A stretch of DNA of 64,000 nucleotides from Convivina praedatoris (GTDB lineage: Bacteria > Bacillota > Bacilli > Lactobacillales > Lactobacillaceae): the NCBI RefSeq assembly GCF_933208505.1, contig NZ_CAKOEU010000002.1. One strand, 5' to 3'. Numbering within the stretch: position 1 is the stretch's first letter; each line of letters opens with the position of its first letter. Under the pieces are notes generated by a model. The model saw only the letters and a list, made by a program, of their open reading frames with translations, searched no databases and had not been told where the DNA came from. Made by a program: the position numbers and the translations under genes. Positions 1 to 7,142 of this stretch are shown here, piece after piece.

Positions 1-463
1 CATAATTAGAAGTCGTTGATTGGGCCATCTTTTTACCTTTGATGCTTTCTAGATTAGTTAGGCTCTGGTCATCACTACGCTTGATTAATACTGTTTTGGG
101 ATAAATATAAGGTGTTGCTAAGCGATAGGTCTTCTTACGTTCAGGGGTAATACCAACGTTGTTCATGACAACATCGTAACGATTACTTCCTAAACCAGCA
201 ATTAAGGAATCCCATTTAGTTTGGACAAATTTTGTTTTTAGATGTAGTTTATCGCCGACAGCTTGGGCAACATCGACTTCATAACCAGTTAATTTGCCAC
301 CTTCACGATAGGAAAATGGGGCATAGGTTCCCTCTAGGCCTACAGTTAAAGTTCCTTTGGTGATTGTCTCAGATTGACTACTTTGGCCGTAATAGCGTGT
401 GATGCCAATGATACCGCCGACCACGACCAGTATACCAACTAACAGAATAACAACTTTTTTCAT
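1..463 (-). CDS. Cystine-type amino-acid ABC transporter substrate-binding protein (5' part only, runs off the window)
   Basis: The visible 154 codons begin with ATG at 463, after a GGGAG ribosome site. The product starts with MKK and a hydrophobic segment (about residues 4-22), so it is a secreted or membrane-anchored binding protein. The mature part shows the type-3 solute-binding fold signature: TLTVGLEGTYAPFSY, LTGYEVDVAQAV, a TKWDSLIAGL stretch and a DVVMNNVGITPERKK stretch. The EGTYAPFSY and KWDS pattern is most like cystine-binding proteins of the FliY/TcyA type, but glutamine or another polar amino acid cannot be excluded. It lies behind a leader peptide with two cysteine codons and an intrinsic terminator, which supports a sulfur amino acid role. 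The 3' end and any permease or ATPase genes lie outside the window. Confidence 0.85.
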   Translation of the reverse strand, partial: MKKVVILLVGILVVVGGIIGITRYYGQSSQSETITKGTLTVGLEGTYAPFSYREGGKLTGYEVDVAQAVGDKLHLKTKFVQTKWDSLIAGLGSNRYDVVMNNVGITPERKKTYRLATPYIYPKTVLIKRSDDQSLTNLESIKGKKMAQSTTSNY

Positions 464-483
464 ATCTGAATCTCCCTGTATAT

Positions 484-517
484 AAAAAACCGCCCTAGAT
501 AAAAGCTAGGGCGGTTT
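484..517 (-). terminator. Leader attenuator (intrinsic terminator) in front of the cystine-type binding protein gene
   Basis: On the minus strand a 12-bp perfect stem (AAACCGCCCTAG with CTAGGGCGGTTT, 7-nt loop) is followed by six T residues. It lies between the leader peptide gene and the ABC gene start, 20 nt before the ATG, so it would end transcripts before the transporter unless relieved. The GGGCG inside the leader peptide codons (577-581) matches the 3' arm and could pair with CGCCC of the 5' arm, giving a possible antiterminator. Confidence 0.75.
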
Positions 518-568
518 GCTAGTTACGATGATTTTGAAGTGTAGAAAATATACGTCAAAATACCGGTG

Positions 569-622
569 CTAACAAGCGCCCGGCGTTAAACAAACTAATT
601 TAGTAGGGTTAAACAATGACAT
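569..622 (-). CDS. 17-codon cysteine-containing leader peptide
   Basis: A GGAGG ribosome site at 628-632 sits 5 nt before an ATG that opens a 17-residue reading frame, MSLFNPTKLVCLTPGAC, ending in TAG. Cysteine codons (TGT) are at positions 11 and 17, the second directly before the stop. It is the first reading frame after a strong promoter. An intrinsic terminator and then a cystine-type ABC binding protein gene follow. This is the layout of a transcription-attenuation leader that senses charged tRNA-Cys or cysteine. No function as a protein is suggested. The role is inferred from layout. Confidence 0.6.
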   Translation of the reverse strand: MSLFNPTKLVCLTPGAC

Positions 623-644
623 AATATCCTCCAACATATTCATC

Positions 645-673
645 AGTTTAGCGGTCTTATCATACTTTGTCAA
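645..673 (-). promoter_or_regulatory. Sigma-A promoter for the leader peptide and ABC gene
   Basis: On the minus strand TTGACA (668-673) and TAAACT (645-650) are separated by exactly 17 bp. Transcription would start near 638, just upstream of the leader peptide ribosome site. Confidence 0.7.
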
Positions 674-848
674 CTATAATGATGGTTATAATTGTAATTG
701 GTTTAATTTTGTTTTTCTCTTATATTGATTATTTTAAAGGACTTTATCTGTTTGTTTTATATTATTTATCAGATTGGCCTAGTTATTGATTTACTTTGCA
801 ATTACAATCTTTAAAGCGGTTTATCAGCCTTCCTGGTCTATTAAAATT

Positions 849-857
849 TGATATAAT
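849..857 (+). promoter_or_regulatory. Extended -10 promoter of metG
   Basis: TGATATAAT matches the extended -10 form TGnTATAAT. A start near 864 leaves a leader of about 37 nt before the metG ATG and rules out translation from in-frame codons further upstream. Confidence 0.55.
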
Positions 858-900
858 AAAGCTAATTGGTCCGCCATTAGGGCTAGAAAGAGAGACTCAT

Positions 901-2940
901 ATGTCAGCGAAAAATACTTTTTATATTACTACTCCAATTTACTATCCATCCGGTAAGTTACAATTGGGTAATACTTACACGACAGTGTTGGCCGATGCAG
1001 CTGCCCGTTACCATCGTTTGTTGGGGGATGATGTTTTTTTTCTCACCGGAACTGACGAACACGGTTTGAAAATTCAACAAAAAGCAGAGGCTGCCGGTAC
1101 AACCGAGATGGCCTATTTGGACGGGATGGCGAAGCAAATTAAAGATTTGTGGCAATTGATGGATATTTCTTATGATCGTTTTATCCGAACAACCGAAGCA
1201 GATCATGAAAAAGCAGTTCAAAAAATCTTTGAGACCTTGTTAGAGAAGGGTGATATTTACAAGGGTAAATATGAAGGCTGGTACTCAGTTTCTGATGAAG
1301 AATACTTTACTGAGTCACAGTTAGCCGAAGTATTCCGTAATGACGAAGGGCAGGTAACTGGTGGCATTGCCCCTTCAGGCCATGAAGTGGAACGAGTTCA
1401 AGAAGAAACTTACTTCTTTAAAATGAGTAAATATGCTGACTGGTTAGTTGATTATTATCATAGTCATCCAGACTTTATTCAACCAGAATCACGGATGAAT
1501 GAAATGATTCACAATTTCATCGAACCTGGTTTAGAGGACTTGGCAGTTACGCGGACTTCCTTTAACTGGGGCGTGCCTGTTCCGGGTGACGAAAAGCATG
1601 TTATTTATGTTTGGATTGATGCTTTGGCTAACTATATTACAGCTTTGGGATATGGTAGTGATCGAGATGAACTTTTCCAAAAGTTCTGGCCAGCTAATGT
1701 TCAATTGGTTGGAAAAGAAATTGTCCGTTTCCACACGATTTATTGGCCAATTATGCTTCATGCTTTAGGTTTGGAACTTCCTAAAGAGATTATAGGTCAT
1801 GGTTGGTTAGTAATGAAAGACGGTAAGATGTCTAAGTCTAAGGGAAATGTTATTTACCCAGAAGTCTTAGAAGAACGTTACGGTTTGGATGCTGTTCGTT
1901 ACTATTTACTCCGATCGATGCCATTTGGTAATGACGGAGTCTTTACACCGGAAGACTTTGTTTCAAGAATTAACTATGATTTAGCCAATGATTTGGGTAA
2001 TTTGTTAAACCGAACGGTGGCGATGATTAACAAGTATGTTGACGGCGTTGTGCCAGCCTTAGATATTGGTAAGACACCTTTTGATCAAGAACTAGTTAAT
2101 ACTATTGGCCAAAGTATTGCTGATTACCAAAAGCATTTTAAAGACATTCGGACCGCCGATGCCATTGAGGATGTTTGGGCGATTGTTCGTCGGGCGAACA
2201 AGTATATTGATGAAACGCAACCATGGGTTTTGGCCAAGGAAGCTCAGCATGATAACGCTAATACTAAGATTACTGAGTTAACCGATGTCATGGCGCATTT
2301 AGCGGGTGCTCTGCGGGTAATTGCCGTATTAATTCAACCAGTTATGACCCAAGCGCCTAAACAGATTTTTGCTCAATTAGGCTTGGACTATCCTGAAGAA
2401 GGTATTAAATTGGAAGGTTTGGCCTTTGACCAACTTCCTGCTGGCGGTAAAGTTGTCGCTAAGGGTGAGCCAATTTTCCCTCGTTTGGATATGGAGGCCG
2501 AAGTTAAGTTTATTTCGGGCTTGGTTTCTAAGGATACTAAGGGGAAAGGACGGGCTGTCAAAGAAGCAGCCAAGAAGCAAGAAACTCAAGAATTAGCAGC
2601 CGATACAAAGGCGCCAATCGAATATGGTGATTTTGATAAAATTCAATTAGTTGCTGCTAAAATCACAGCGGCTGAATTGCTGCCTAAGTCTAAGAAGCTA
2701 ATTAAATTTACTTTGGATGATGGTTCCGGTAATAATCGTCAAATTCTTTCTGGTATTCGTCAATGGTATCCAGAACCAGAAGTTTTGCTAGGTAAAATGG
2801 TGGTGATTGTGGCCAACATGAAACCACGAAAAATGGCTGGTGAGTTAAGTCAGGGGATGATTCTATCTGCTGAAAAGAATGATATTGTCACGGTTACTAT
2901 TTTGCCAGATTCGATTGAACCGGGTTCGGGAATTGAATAA
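901..2940 (+). CDS. metG: Methionyl-tRNA synthetase
   Basis: Class I aminoacyl-tRNA synthetase of 679 residues that charges tRNA-Met in the cytoplasm. Recognised from FYITTPIYYPSGK at the N-terminus, LTGTDEHGLKIQQKAE, WPANVQLVGKEIVRFH and the KMSKS loop (about residues 309-313). The C-terminal 100 residues form the EMAP/Trbp111-type tRNA-binding domain (YGDFDKIQLVAAKI, then LGKMVVIVANMKPRKM). The start at 901 is chosen because an extended -10 lies at 849-857 and homology begins here. Oddity: the HIGH signature reads QLGN (residues about 21-24), so the first, normally conserved, histidine is glutamine. It stands alone, with a terminator after it. Confidence 0.97.
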   Translation: MSAKNTFYITTPIYYPSGKLQLGNTYTTVLADAAARYHRLLGDDVFFLTGTDEHGLKIQQKAEAAGTTEMAYLDGMAKQIKDLWQLMDISYDRFIRTTEADHEKAVQKIFETLLEKGDIYKGKYEGWYSVSDEEYFTESQLAEVFRNDEGQVTGGIAPSGHEVERVQEETYFFKMSKYADWLVDYYHSHPDFIQPESRMNEMIHNFIEPGLEDLAVTRTSFNWGVPVPGDEKHVIYVWIDALANYITALGYGSDRDELFQKFWPANVQLVGKEIVRFHTIYWPIMLHALGLELPKEIIGHGWLVMKDGKMSKSKGNVIYPEVLEERYGLDAVRYYLLRSMPFGNDGVFTPEDFVSRINYDLANDLGNLLNRTVAMINKYVDGVVPALDIGKTPFDQELVNTIGQSIADYQKHFKDIRTADAIEDVWAIVRRANKYIDETQPWVLAKEAQHDNANTKITELTDVMAHLAGALRVIAVLIQPVMTQAPKQIFAQLGLDYPEEGIKLEGLAFDQLPAGGKVVAKGEPIFPRLDMEAEVKFISGLVSKDTKGKGRAVKEAAKKQETQELAADTKAPIEYGDFDKIQLVAAKITAAELLPKSKKLIKFTLDDGSGNNRQILSGIRQWYPEPEVLLGKMVVIVANMKPRKMAGELSQGMILSAEKNDIVTVTILPDSIEPGSGIE

Positions 2941-2945
2941 CTAAT

Positions 2946-2982
2946 AAAAAAACCATTTTGCATTAGCAAAGTGGTTTTTTTA
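2946..2982 (+). terminator. Intrinsic terminator after metG (probably bidirectional)
   Basis: A stem of AAAACCATTTTGC with GCAAAGTGGTTTT and a short ATTA loop is followed by T residues. It lies between two convergent genes, and the A-rich 5' side gives a U tract on the other strand as well. Confidence 0.8.
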
Positions 2983-3001
2983 ATTTTATTAAGACTAATA
3001 A

Positions 3002-4339
3002 TTAATCCAACTCACCGAAGGCAGAATAACCAATGGTGGGGAAAATGGTAACCAAACGGGCTAGTTGTTCCGGAGTGTAGCCAAATTCAATTGCTGGAAG
3101 CAAACTGTTAATAATATCTTCAGCGCGTTCAGAAATTTCAGTGGCGCCCACTAAGCGATGCTCTTGATCATAGACCAAGGCAATTTCGCCGGCCTTTTCA
3201 TAATCAACTTGGCGATACCAATCACCCATTACATCTTTTTCGACGATTGTGTATTTATCTGGTTCTGCTTGCGCTTTTTCCACACTAATACCAGCTTGAG
3301 CAATTCGTGGACTGGTAAAGAGGTTTGTTGCAATAGCTGGGTAATCAATTGGTTCTTGGGTTTTACCAATGAATAGTTGACTTAGATACTGTGATTCAAA
3401 GGTAGCTGTTGGCGTTAACTTTGGTACGGCTTTATCCACAACATCTCCAGCAGCATAAATATTATCAACTGATGTTTGGAGATGATCGTTTACAATAATT
3501 CCGTGCTTACTGTAGGCCACTCCAATCTCATCTAGGCCGATATTTTGTGTATTGGGTACTCGACCAGTAGCATCCAAAACCCATTCAGTCTTTAATTCAC
3601 CGATATCGGTTTTGACTAACAAACCACTTGCAGTTTCTTGAACGGACTGAGTATTGGCATTAATGATAAAGTTAACGCCTTGAGCCTCCAAGTCGGCCAT
3701 TAATTTTTTAACAAATTTTTCGTAAAAGGCGTTCAGTGGCCGATCGCTATGCAAAATAACGGTAACTTTAGCACCAGCGGCTACGGCCATACTAGCACTT
3801 TCCATGGCGATGTAACCACCACCAATAATGACCATTTCTTCGGGCATCTGGGCCATGGCCAAAAAGTCCTTGGAATCATGTAGTAGTTCGTGGCCTTCAA
3901 TATCCAAGCGGTGTGAATGCTCACCAGTAGCAATAACAATTTTATCAGCCGTTACTTGCTGGTCATTAATTTGAATCGTATGGGCATCGACAAACTTACC
4001 CTGTCCAAATAGGTAGGTTACACCTAATCCCTCAAAAATATTTTGTAAAATATCAGGCAAATCGTCTAATACCTGACGTTTATGAGCCTGATTTTTGACC
4101 CAATCGATTTTACCGTTTCCATTTAGAATGCCGTTGGAATCTTTAATTTGGCGTGCCAAGGCCACTGCATATTCTAGCAGGATTTTAGCATTACATCCCC
4201 AGTTGGGGCAGGTTCCACCAATTTTATCCTCTTCAACAAAGGCTACTCTTTTACCGGCTGCAGTTAAAATTCCTGCTCCATCAAAGGCTGCGTGACCACT
4301 TCCGAGATAAAGCACATCATAATCATATTTTTTAGTCAT
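3002..4339 (-). CDS. FAD-dependent pyridine nucleotide-disulfide oxidoreductase (glutathione/mercuric reductase-like)
   Basis: A 445-residue flavoprotein of the class I disulfide reductase family. It has an N-terminal FAD fold (YLGSGHAAFDGA), the redox-active pair Cys44-Cys49 in GGTCPNWGC, a second nucleotide-binding fold (EMVIIGGGYIAMESA, about residue 168), DATGRVPNT and YAAGDV, then a C-terminal dimerisation domain. The ATG at 4339 is preferred over an upstream TTG at 4345, because AAGGAGG (4347-4353) is 7 nt from the ATG but only 1 nt from the TTG. Oddity: the C-terminal HPT motif carrying the catalytic histidine reads FPT (IFPTIGYS). The substrate is unknown; glutathione reductase is only one possibility. 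Confidence 0.85.
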   Translation of the reverse strand: MTKKYDYDVLYLGSGHAAFDGAGILTAAGKRVAFVEEDKIGGTCPNWGCNAKILLEYAVALARQIKDSNGILNGNGKIDWVKNQAHKRQVLDDLPDILQNIFEGLGVTYLFGQGKFVDAHTIQINDQQVTADKIVIATGEHSHRLDIEGHELLHDSKDFLAMAQMPEEMVIIGGGYIAMESASMAVAAGAKVTVILHSDRPLNAFYEKFVKKLMADLEAQGVNFIINANTQSVQETASGLLVKTDIGELKTEWVLDATGRVPNTQNIGLDEIGVAYSKHGIIVNDHLQTSVDNIYAAGDVVDKAVPKLTPTATFESQYLSQLFIGKTQEPIDYPAIATNLFTSPRIAQAGISVEKAQAEPDKYTIVEKDVMGDWYRQVDYEKAGEIALVYDQEHRLVGATEISERAEDIINSLLPAIEFGYTPEQLARLVTIFPTIGYSAFGELD

Positions 4340-4444
4340 TTTCAATCCTCCTTACAAGTATACCATTTACTATTATACTCCCTTAGCGGTTAAACTAGAT
4401 TAAATGAAAATATAAGCTATACCAAATGAAAATATTTACAATAA

Positions 4445-4470
4445 AAAAGGCAGAGCTTTCTCTGCCTTTT
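4445..4470 (-). terminator. Intrinsic terminator after the ECF S-component gene
   Basis: On the minus strand AAAAGGCAGAG pairs with CTCTGCCTTTT across a short loop, followed by TTATTG. It lies immediately 3' of the gene ending at 4472. Confidence 0.8.
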
Positions 4471-4471
4471 G

Positions 4472-4972
4472 CTATAGGTAAGAAGTGATTGATGGAACGC
4501 GCTTTAAGGCGGGCATCAGAACTAGGGCGACAATTAAGCCCATAATATTTTGGGCAATATTACCAGGAATAGAAGCCCAACCAGCGGGCCAATTAACTAA
4601 CAAAGCACCGGCCATAACATAACCAATCAGCATAACCAAGGCTCCAATGATTATAGCTAACGCTTGCTGGGGCCATTTTTTATTGTGGCCAAGATAGCCG
4701 ACTAGCCAGCCTTCTAAGCCATGAATGATCAACGAGAAGAACATCCATTGCGGATAACCCGCTAAAATATCTATTAAAAAGCCGCTTATGCCACCAACAA
4801 TTAAGCCACTGCGGGCACCACCTAGAAGTGCCACTAGAAAAATGCCAGCTTCTACTAAGTTTACAAAACCAGAGGTAGCTGGGATTGGGATTTTAACAAT
4901 ATAAGATAGGGCAACATTAGCGGCGATGATGACACTTAAAACAGCAATTCTGCGAGTATGGTTACTGGACAT
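4472..4972 (-). CDS. ECF transporter S component (substrate not identified)
   Basis: A 166-residue integral membrane protein with about five or six hydrophobic segments. It shows the features of vitamin-binding S components: RRIAVLSVIIAANVAL at the N-terminus, FVNLVEAGIFLVALLGG, GLIVGGISGFLIDILAGYP, then HGLEGWLVGYLGH. Such proteins capture a vitamin or its precursor and work with a shared EcfT/EcfA module encoded elsewhere. The ATG at 4972 is preferred: GAGG lies upstream at a long but workable spacing, whereas an upstream GTG (4999) has no ribosome site. No riboswitch is evident upstream, so the substrate cannot be deduced. Confidence 0.8.
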   Translation of the reverse strand: MSSNHTRRIAVLSVIIAANVALSYIVKIPIPATSGFVNLVEAGIFLVALLGGARSGLIVGGISGFLIDILAGYPQWMFFSLIIHGLEGWLVGYLGHNKKWPQQALAIIIGALVMLIGYVMAGALLVNWPAGWASIPGNIAQNIMGLIVALVLMPALKRVPSITSYL

Positions 4973-5133
4973 AATTGATTGAACCTCACTTTTTTCCACA
5001 ATTATCTAAAATATTTGTCTCTATTCTAACATTAAGTTATTCTAAATCTAAAATTAAAATTCACCTAAATATTTCTTATTTTTTACTATAGTATACGTTG
5101 ATTACTTTTGAAACAATTTCACTAACCAGGCTT

Positions 5134-5168
5134 AGCACTTCGCCCAAAAGAGTGCTTTGTGTTATAAT
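5134..5168 (+). promoter_or_regulatory. gap promoter with inverted repeat
   Basis: TGTTATAAT (5160-5168) is an extended -10 element. Just upstream an inverted repeat, AGCACT with AGTGCT (about 5134-5156), covers the -35 region and is a candidate operator, although no regulator is identified. Confidence 0.5.
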
Positions 5169-5215
5169 AAACACGTTGACAAAAGTCAAAAAATGAATTG
5201 GAGGTCTCTACACAC

Positions 5216-6235
5216 ATGACTGTAAAGATTGGTATTAACGGATTCGGTCGTATTGGTCGTTTGGCATTCCGTCGTATTTTGGAGTTGGGTGCTTCAGCCG
5301 CTGATGTTGAAGTTGCAGCAATCAATGACTTGACTAGCCCATCAATGTTGGCATACTTACTAAAGTATGATTCAACTCACGGTACTTTGGATGCTGAAGT
5401 TTCAGCTGACGAAACTGGTATCATCGTTGATGGTAAGCATTACACTGTTTACGCTGAACGTGATGCTCGTAATATTCCATGGGTTAAGAACGATGGTGTT
5501 GAATACGTATTGGAAGCTACTGGTTTCTACACTTCAGCCGAAAAGTCACAGGCTCACTTGGATGCCGGTGCTAAGAAGGTTTTGATTTCTGCCCCAGCTG
5601 GTGATGTACCAACTGTTGTTTATGGTGTAAACCAAGACATCTTGAAGGCTGACGACAAGATTGTTTCTGCTGGTTCATGTACTACACAGTCATTGGCACC
5701 AATGGCACGTGTATTGCAAGACCAATTTGGTGTTGAAGTTGCTACGATGACTACCATCCACGCCTTCACTTCAACTCAAATGATTTTGGATGGACCTAAG
5801 GGTAAGAAGTTCCGTTCAAACCGTACTGCTTCAGTAAACACTATCCCTCATTCAACTGGTGCGGCTAAGGCTATTGGTCTTGTTGTTCCTGATTTGAAGG
5901 GTAAGGTTGATGGACATGCACAACGTGTTGCCGTTATCGATGGTTCTGTTACTGAATTGACTTCAGTGTTGAACAAGAAGGTAACTGCTGATGAAGTTAA
6001 CGCTGCTATGAAGGCTGCTGCTTCTGATTCATTTGGTTACAATGAAGATGAAATCGTTTCATCAGACATCATTGGTGACACTCACGGTGCTACGTTTGAT
6101 GCTACGCAAACTCAAATCGTTGAAGCAGGCGACAAGCAATTGGTTAAGACTGTTTCATGGTATGACAACGAATATGGTTTCACTTCAAACATGATTCGTA
6201 CTTTGTTGCACTTTGCTCACATTGGTGACAAGTAA
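5216..6235 (+). CDS. gap: Glyceraldehyde-3-phosphate dehydrogenase
   Basis: A glycolytic enzyme of 339 residues. The N-terminal NAD-binding fold is VKIGINGFGRIGRLAFRR. The catalytic cysteine lies in SAGSCTTQSLAPMA (about residue 155), and a TIHAFTSTQ stretch carries the catalytic histidine. The C-terminal WYDNEYGFTSNMIRT stretch is diagnostic. The start at 5216 follows GGAGG (5200-5204); an in-frame upstream codon would overlap that ribosome site. Codon use is strongly biased (GGT, CGT, AAG, TTG), as expected of a highly expressed gene. The gene is monocistronic, with an extended -10 promoter and its own terminator. Confidence 0.98.
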   Translation: MTVKIGINGFGRIGRLAFRRILELGASAADVEVAAINDLTSPSMLAYLLKYDSTHGTLDAEVSADETGIIVDGKHYTVYAERDARNIPWVKNDGVEYVLEATGFYTSAEKSQAHLDAGAKKVLISAPAGDVPTVVYGVNQDILKADDKIVSAGSCTTQSLAPMARVLQDQFGVEVATMTTIHAFTSTQMILDGPKGKKFRSNRTASVNTIPHSTGAAKAIGLVVPDLKGKVDGHAQRVAVIDGSVTELTSVLNKKVTADEVNAAMKAAASDSFGYNEDEIVSSDIIGDTHGATFDATQTQIVEAGDKQLVKTVSWYDNEYGFTSNMIRTLLHFAHIGDK

Positions 6236-6247
6236 TATATATTTTAA

Positions 6248-6274
6248 GGGGAACGTTTCGGCGTTCCTTTTTTA
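6248..6274 (+). terminator. Intrinsic terminator after gap
   Basis: GGAACG pairs with CGTTCC across TTTCGG and is followed by TTTTTT. Confidence 0.85.
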
Positions 6275-6290
6275 TGTCCAAAGTGGCACA

Positions 6291-6320
6291 ACAAAAGCCC
6301 TGCATTTGCAGGGCTTTTGT
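6291..6320 (-). terminator. Intrinsic terminator after nadE
   Basis: A perfect stem ACAAAAGCCCTGCA with TGCAGGGCTTTTGT and a 2-nt centre ends one base before the nadE stop codon, with a U-rich tail on the minus strand. Confidence 0.85.
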
Positions 6321-7142
6321 TTAGTAAAACCAAGTGTCATAAATGGTAATAGGTGCGTGGCGCTTTTGTTGCGTGGCTAAATACATTTCTTCAAGATGAA
6401 TAGCATCTGCGTCGGGAATTTTCTTGCCTTCGAGATAGTCGTCAATCTTGTCATATGTGACACCAAGAGCGACTTCGTCCGGTAACTGAGGGCGGTCGTC
6501 TTCTAAATCAGCAGTCGGGATTTTTTCGTAAAGATGCTTGGGTGCTTTGAGTTCGGCAAGTAACTGACGAACTTGACGCTTATTTAAACGCCAAAGAGGA
6601 TTAATATCGGTTCCACCATCACCATACTTGGTGAAGAAACCAGCTATGGCTTCGGCGGCATGATCAGTTCCTATGACAATCCCATTGTGTTCTCGAGCTA
6701 TAGCATACTGGGCAATCATGCGCATCTTAGGTTTGATGGAACCACGGCTGAGATCGTCGACCTTTAATCCCCCAGAACGTAAAGAAGTAACCATGGCATC
6801 AGTGGCGTCTTTAATATTGGTCGTTACTATTTCATCGGGCTCAATAAAATCAAGGGCAGTCTGAGCATCATCTTCATCCTTTTGTTCGCCATAAGGTTGA
6901 CGAATAGCGATGAATTGATAGCCTTCCTTAGTCTCGTTACGCAGTTCAGAGATGGCAATTTGACCAATTTTACCAGCTAAAGTTGAATCTTGACCACCGC
7001 TGACAGCTAGGACAAGGCTAGTGTAGATACTGTGCGTCAGGTATTGCTTTAAAGAATCCACTGATCGACGAATTTCTTTTTTTGGATCAATTAGAGGTTG
7101 AACCTTAAGTTCGGCAATTATTTTGGATTGTAAAGGTCTCAT
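6321..7142 (-). CDS. nadE: NH3-dependent NAD(+) synthetase
   Basis: A 273-residue cytoplasmic enzyme that amidates deamido-NAD to NAD, the last step of NAD synthesis. The PP-loop motif SGGQDSTLAGK (about residue 47) marks the ATP pyrophosphatase fold. GTDHAAEAIAGFFTKYGDGGTDINPL and PTADLEDDRPQ-type segments are typical of the short, ammonia-dependent form without a glutaminase domain. The ATG overlaps the end of the upstream pncB gene by four bases (ATGA), so the two are translationally coupled and form a nicotinate salvage operon. A strong terminator follows. Confidence 0.96.
   Translation of the reverse strand: MRPLQSKIIAELKVQPLIDPKKEIRRSVDSLKQYLTHSIYTSLVLAVSGGQDSTLAGKIGQIAISELRNETKEGYQFIAIRQPYGEQKDEDDAQTALDFIEPDEIVTTNIKDATDAMVTSLRSGGLKVDDLSRGSIKPKMRMIAQYAIAREHNGIVIGTDHAAEAIAGFFTKYGDGGTDINPLWRLNKRQVRQLLAELKAPKHLYEKIPTADLEDDRPQLPDEVALGVTYDKIDDYLEGKKIPDADAIHLEEMYLATQQKRHAPITIYDTWFY

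Noticed and set aside
661..850. T-box or other riboswitch upstream of metG
   Set aside because: No T-box sequence (TGGAACCGCG type) or S-box pattern is visible, and the predicted metG leader is only about 37 nt.
796..900. Upstream extension of metG
   Set aside because: The added residues have no homology, and the extended -10 promoter at 849-857 lies inside them.
4973..5130. Vitamin riboswitch upstream of the ECF S-component gene
   Set aside because: The AT-rich leader shows none of the conserved segments of TPP, FMN, folate or cobalamin riboswitches.
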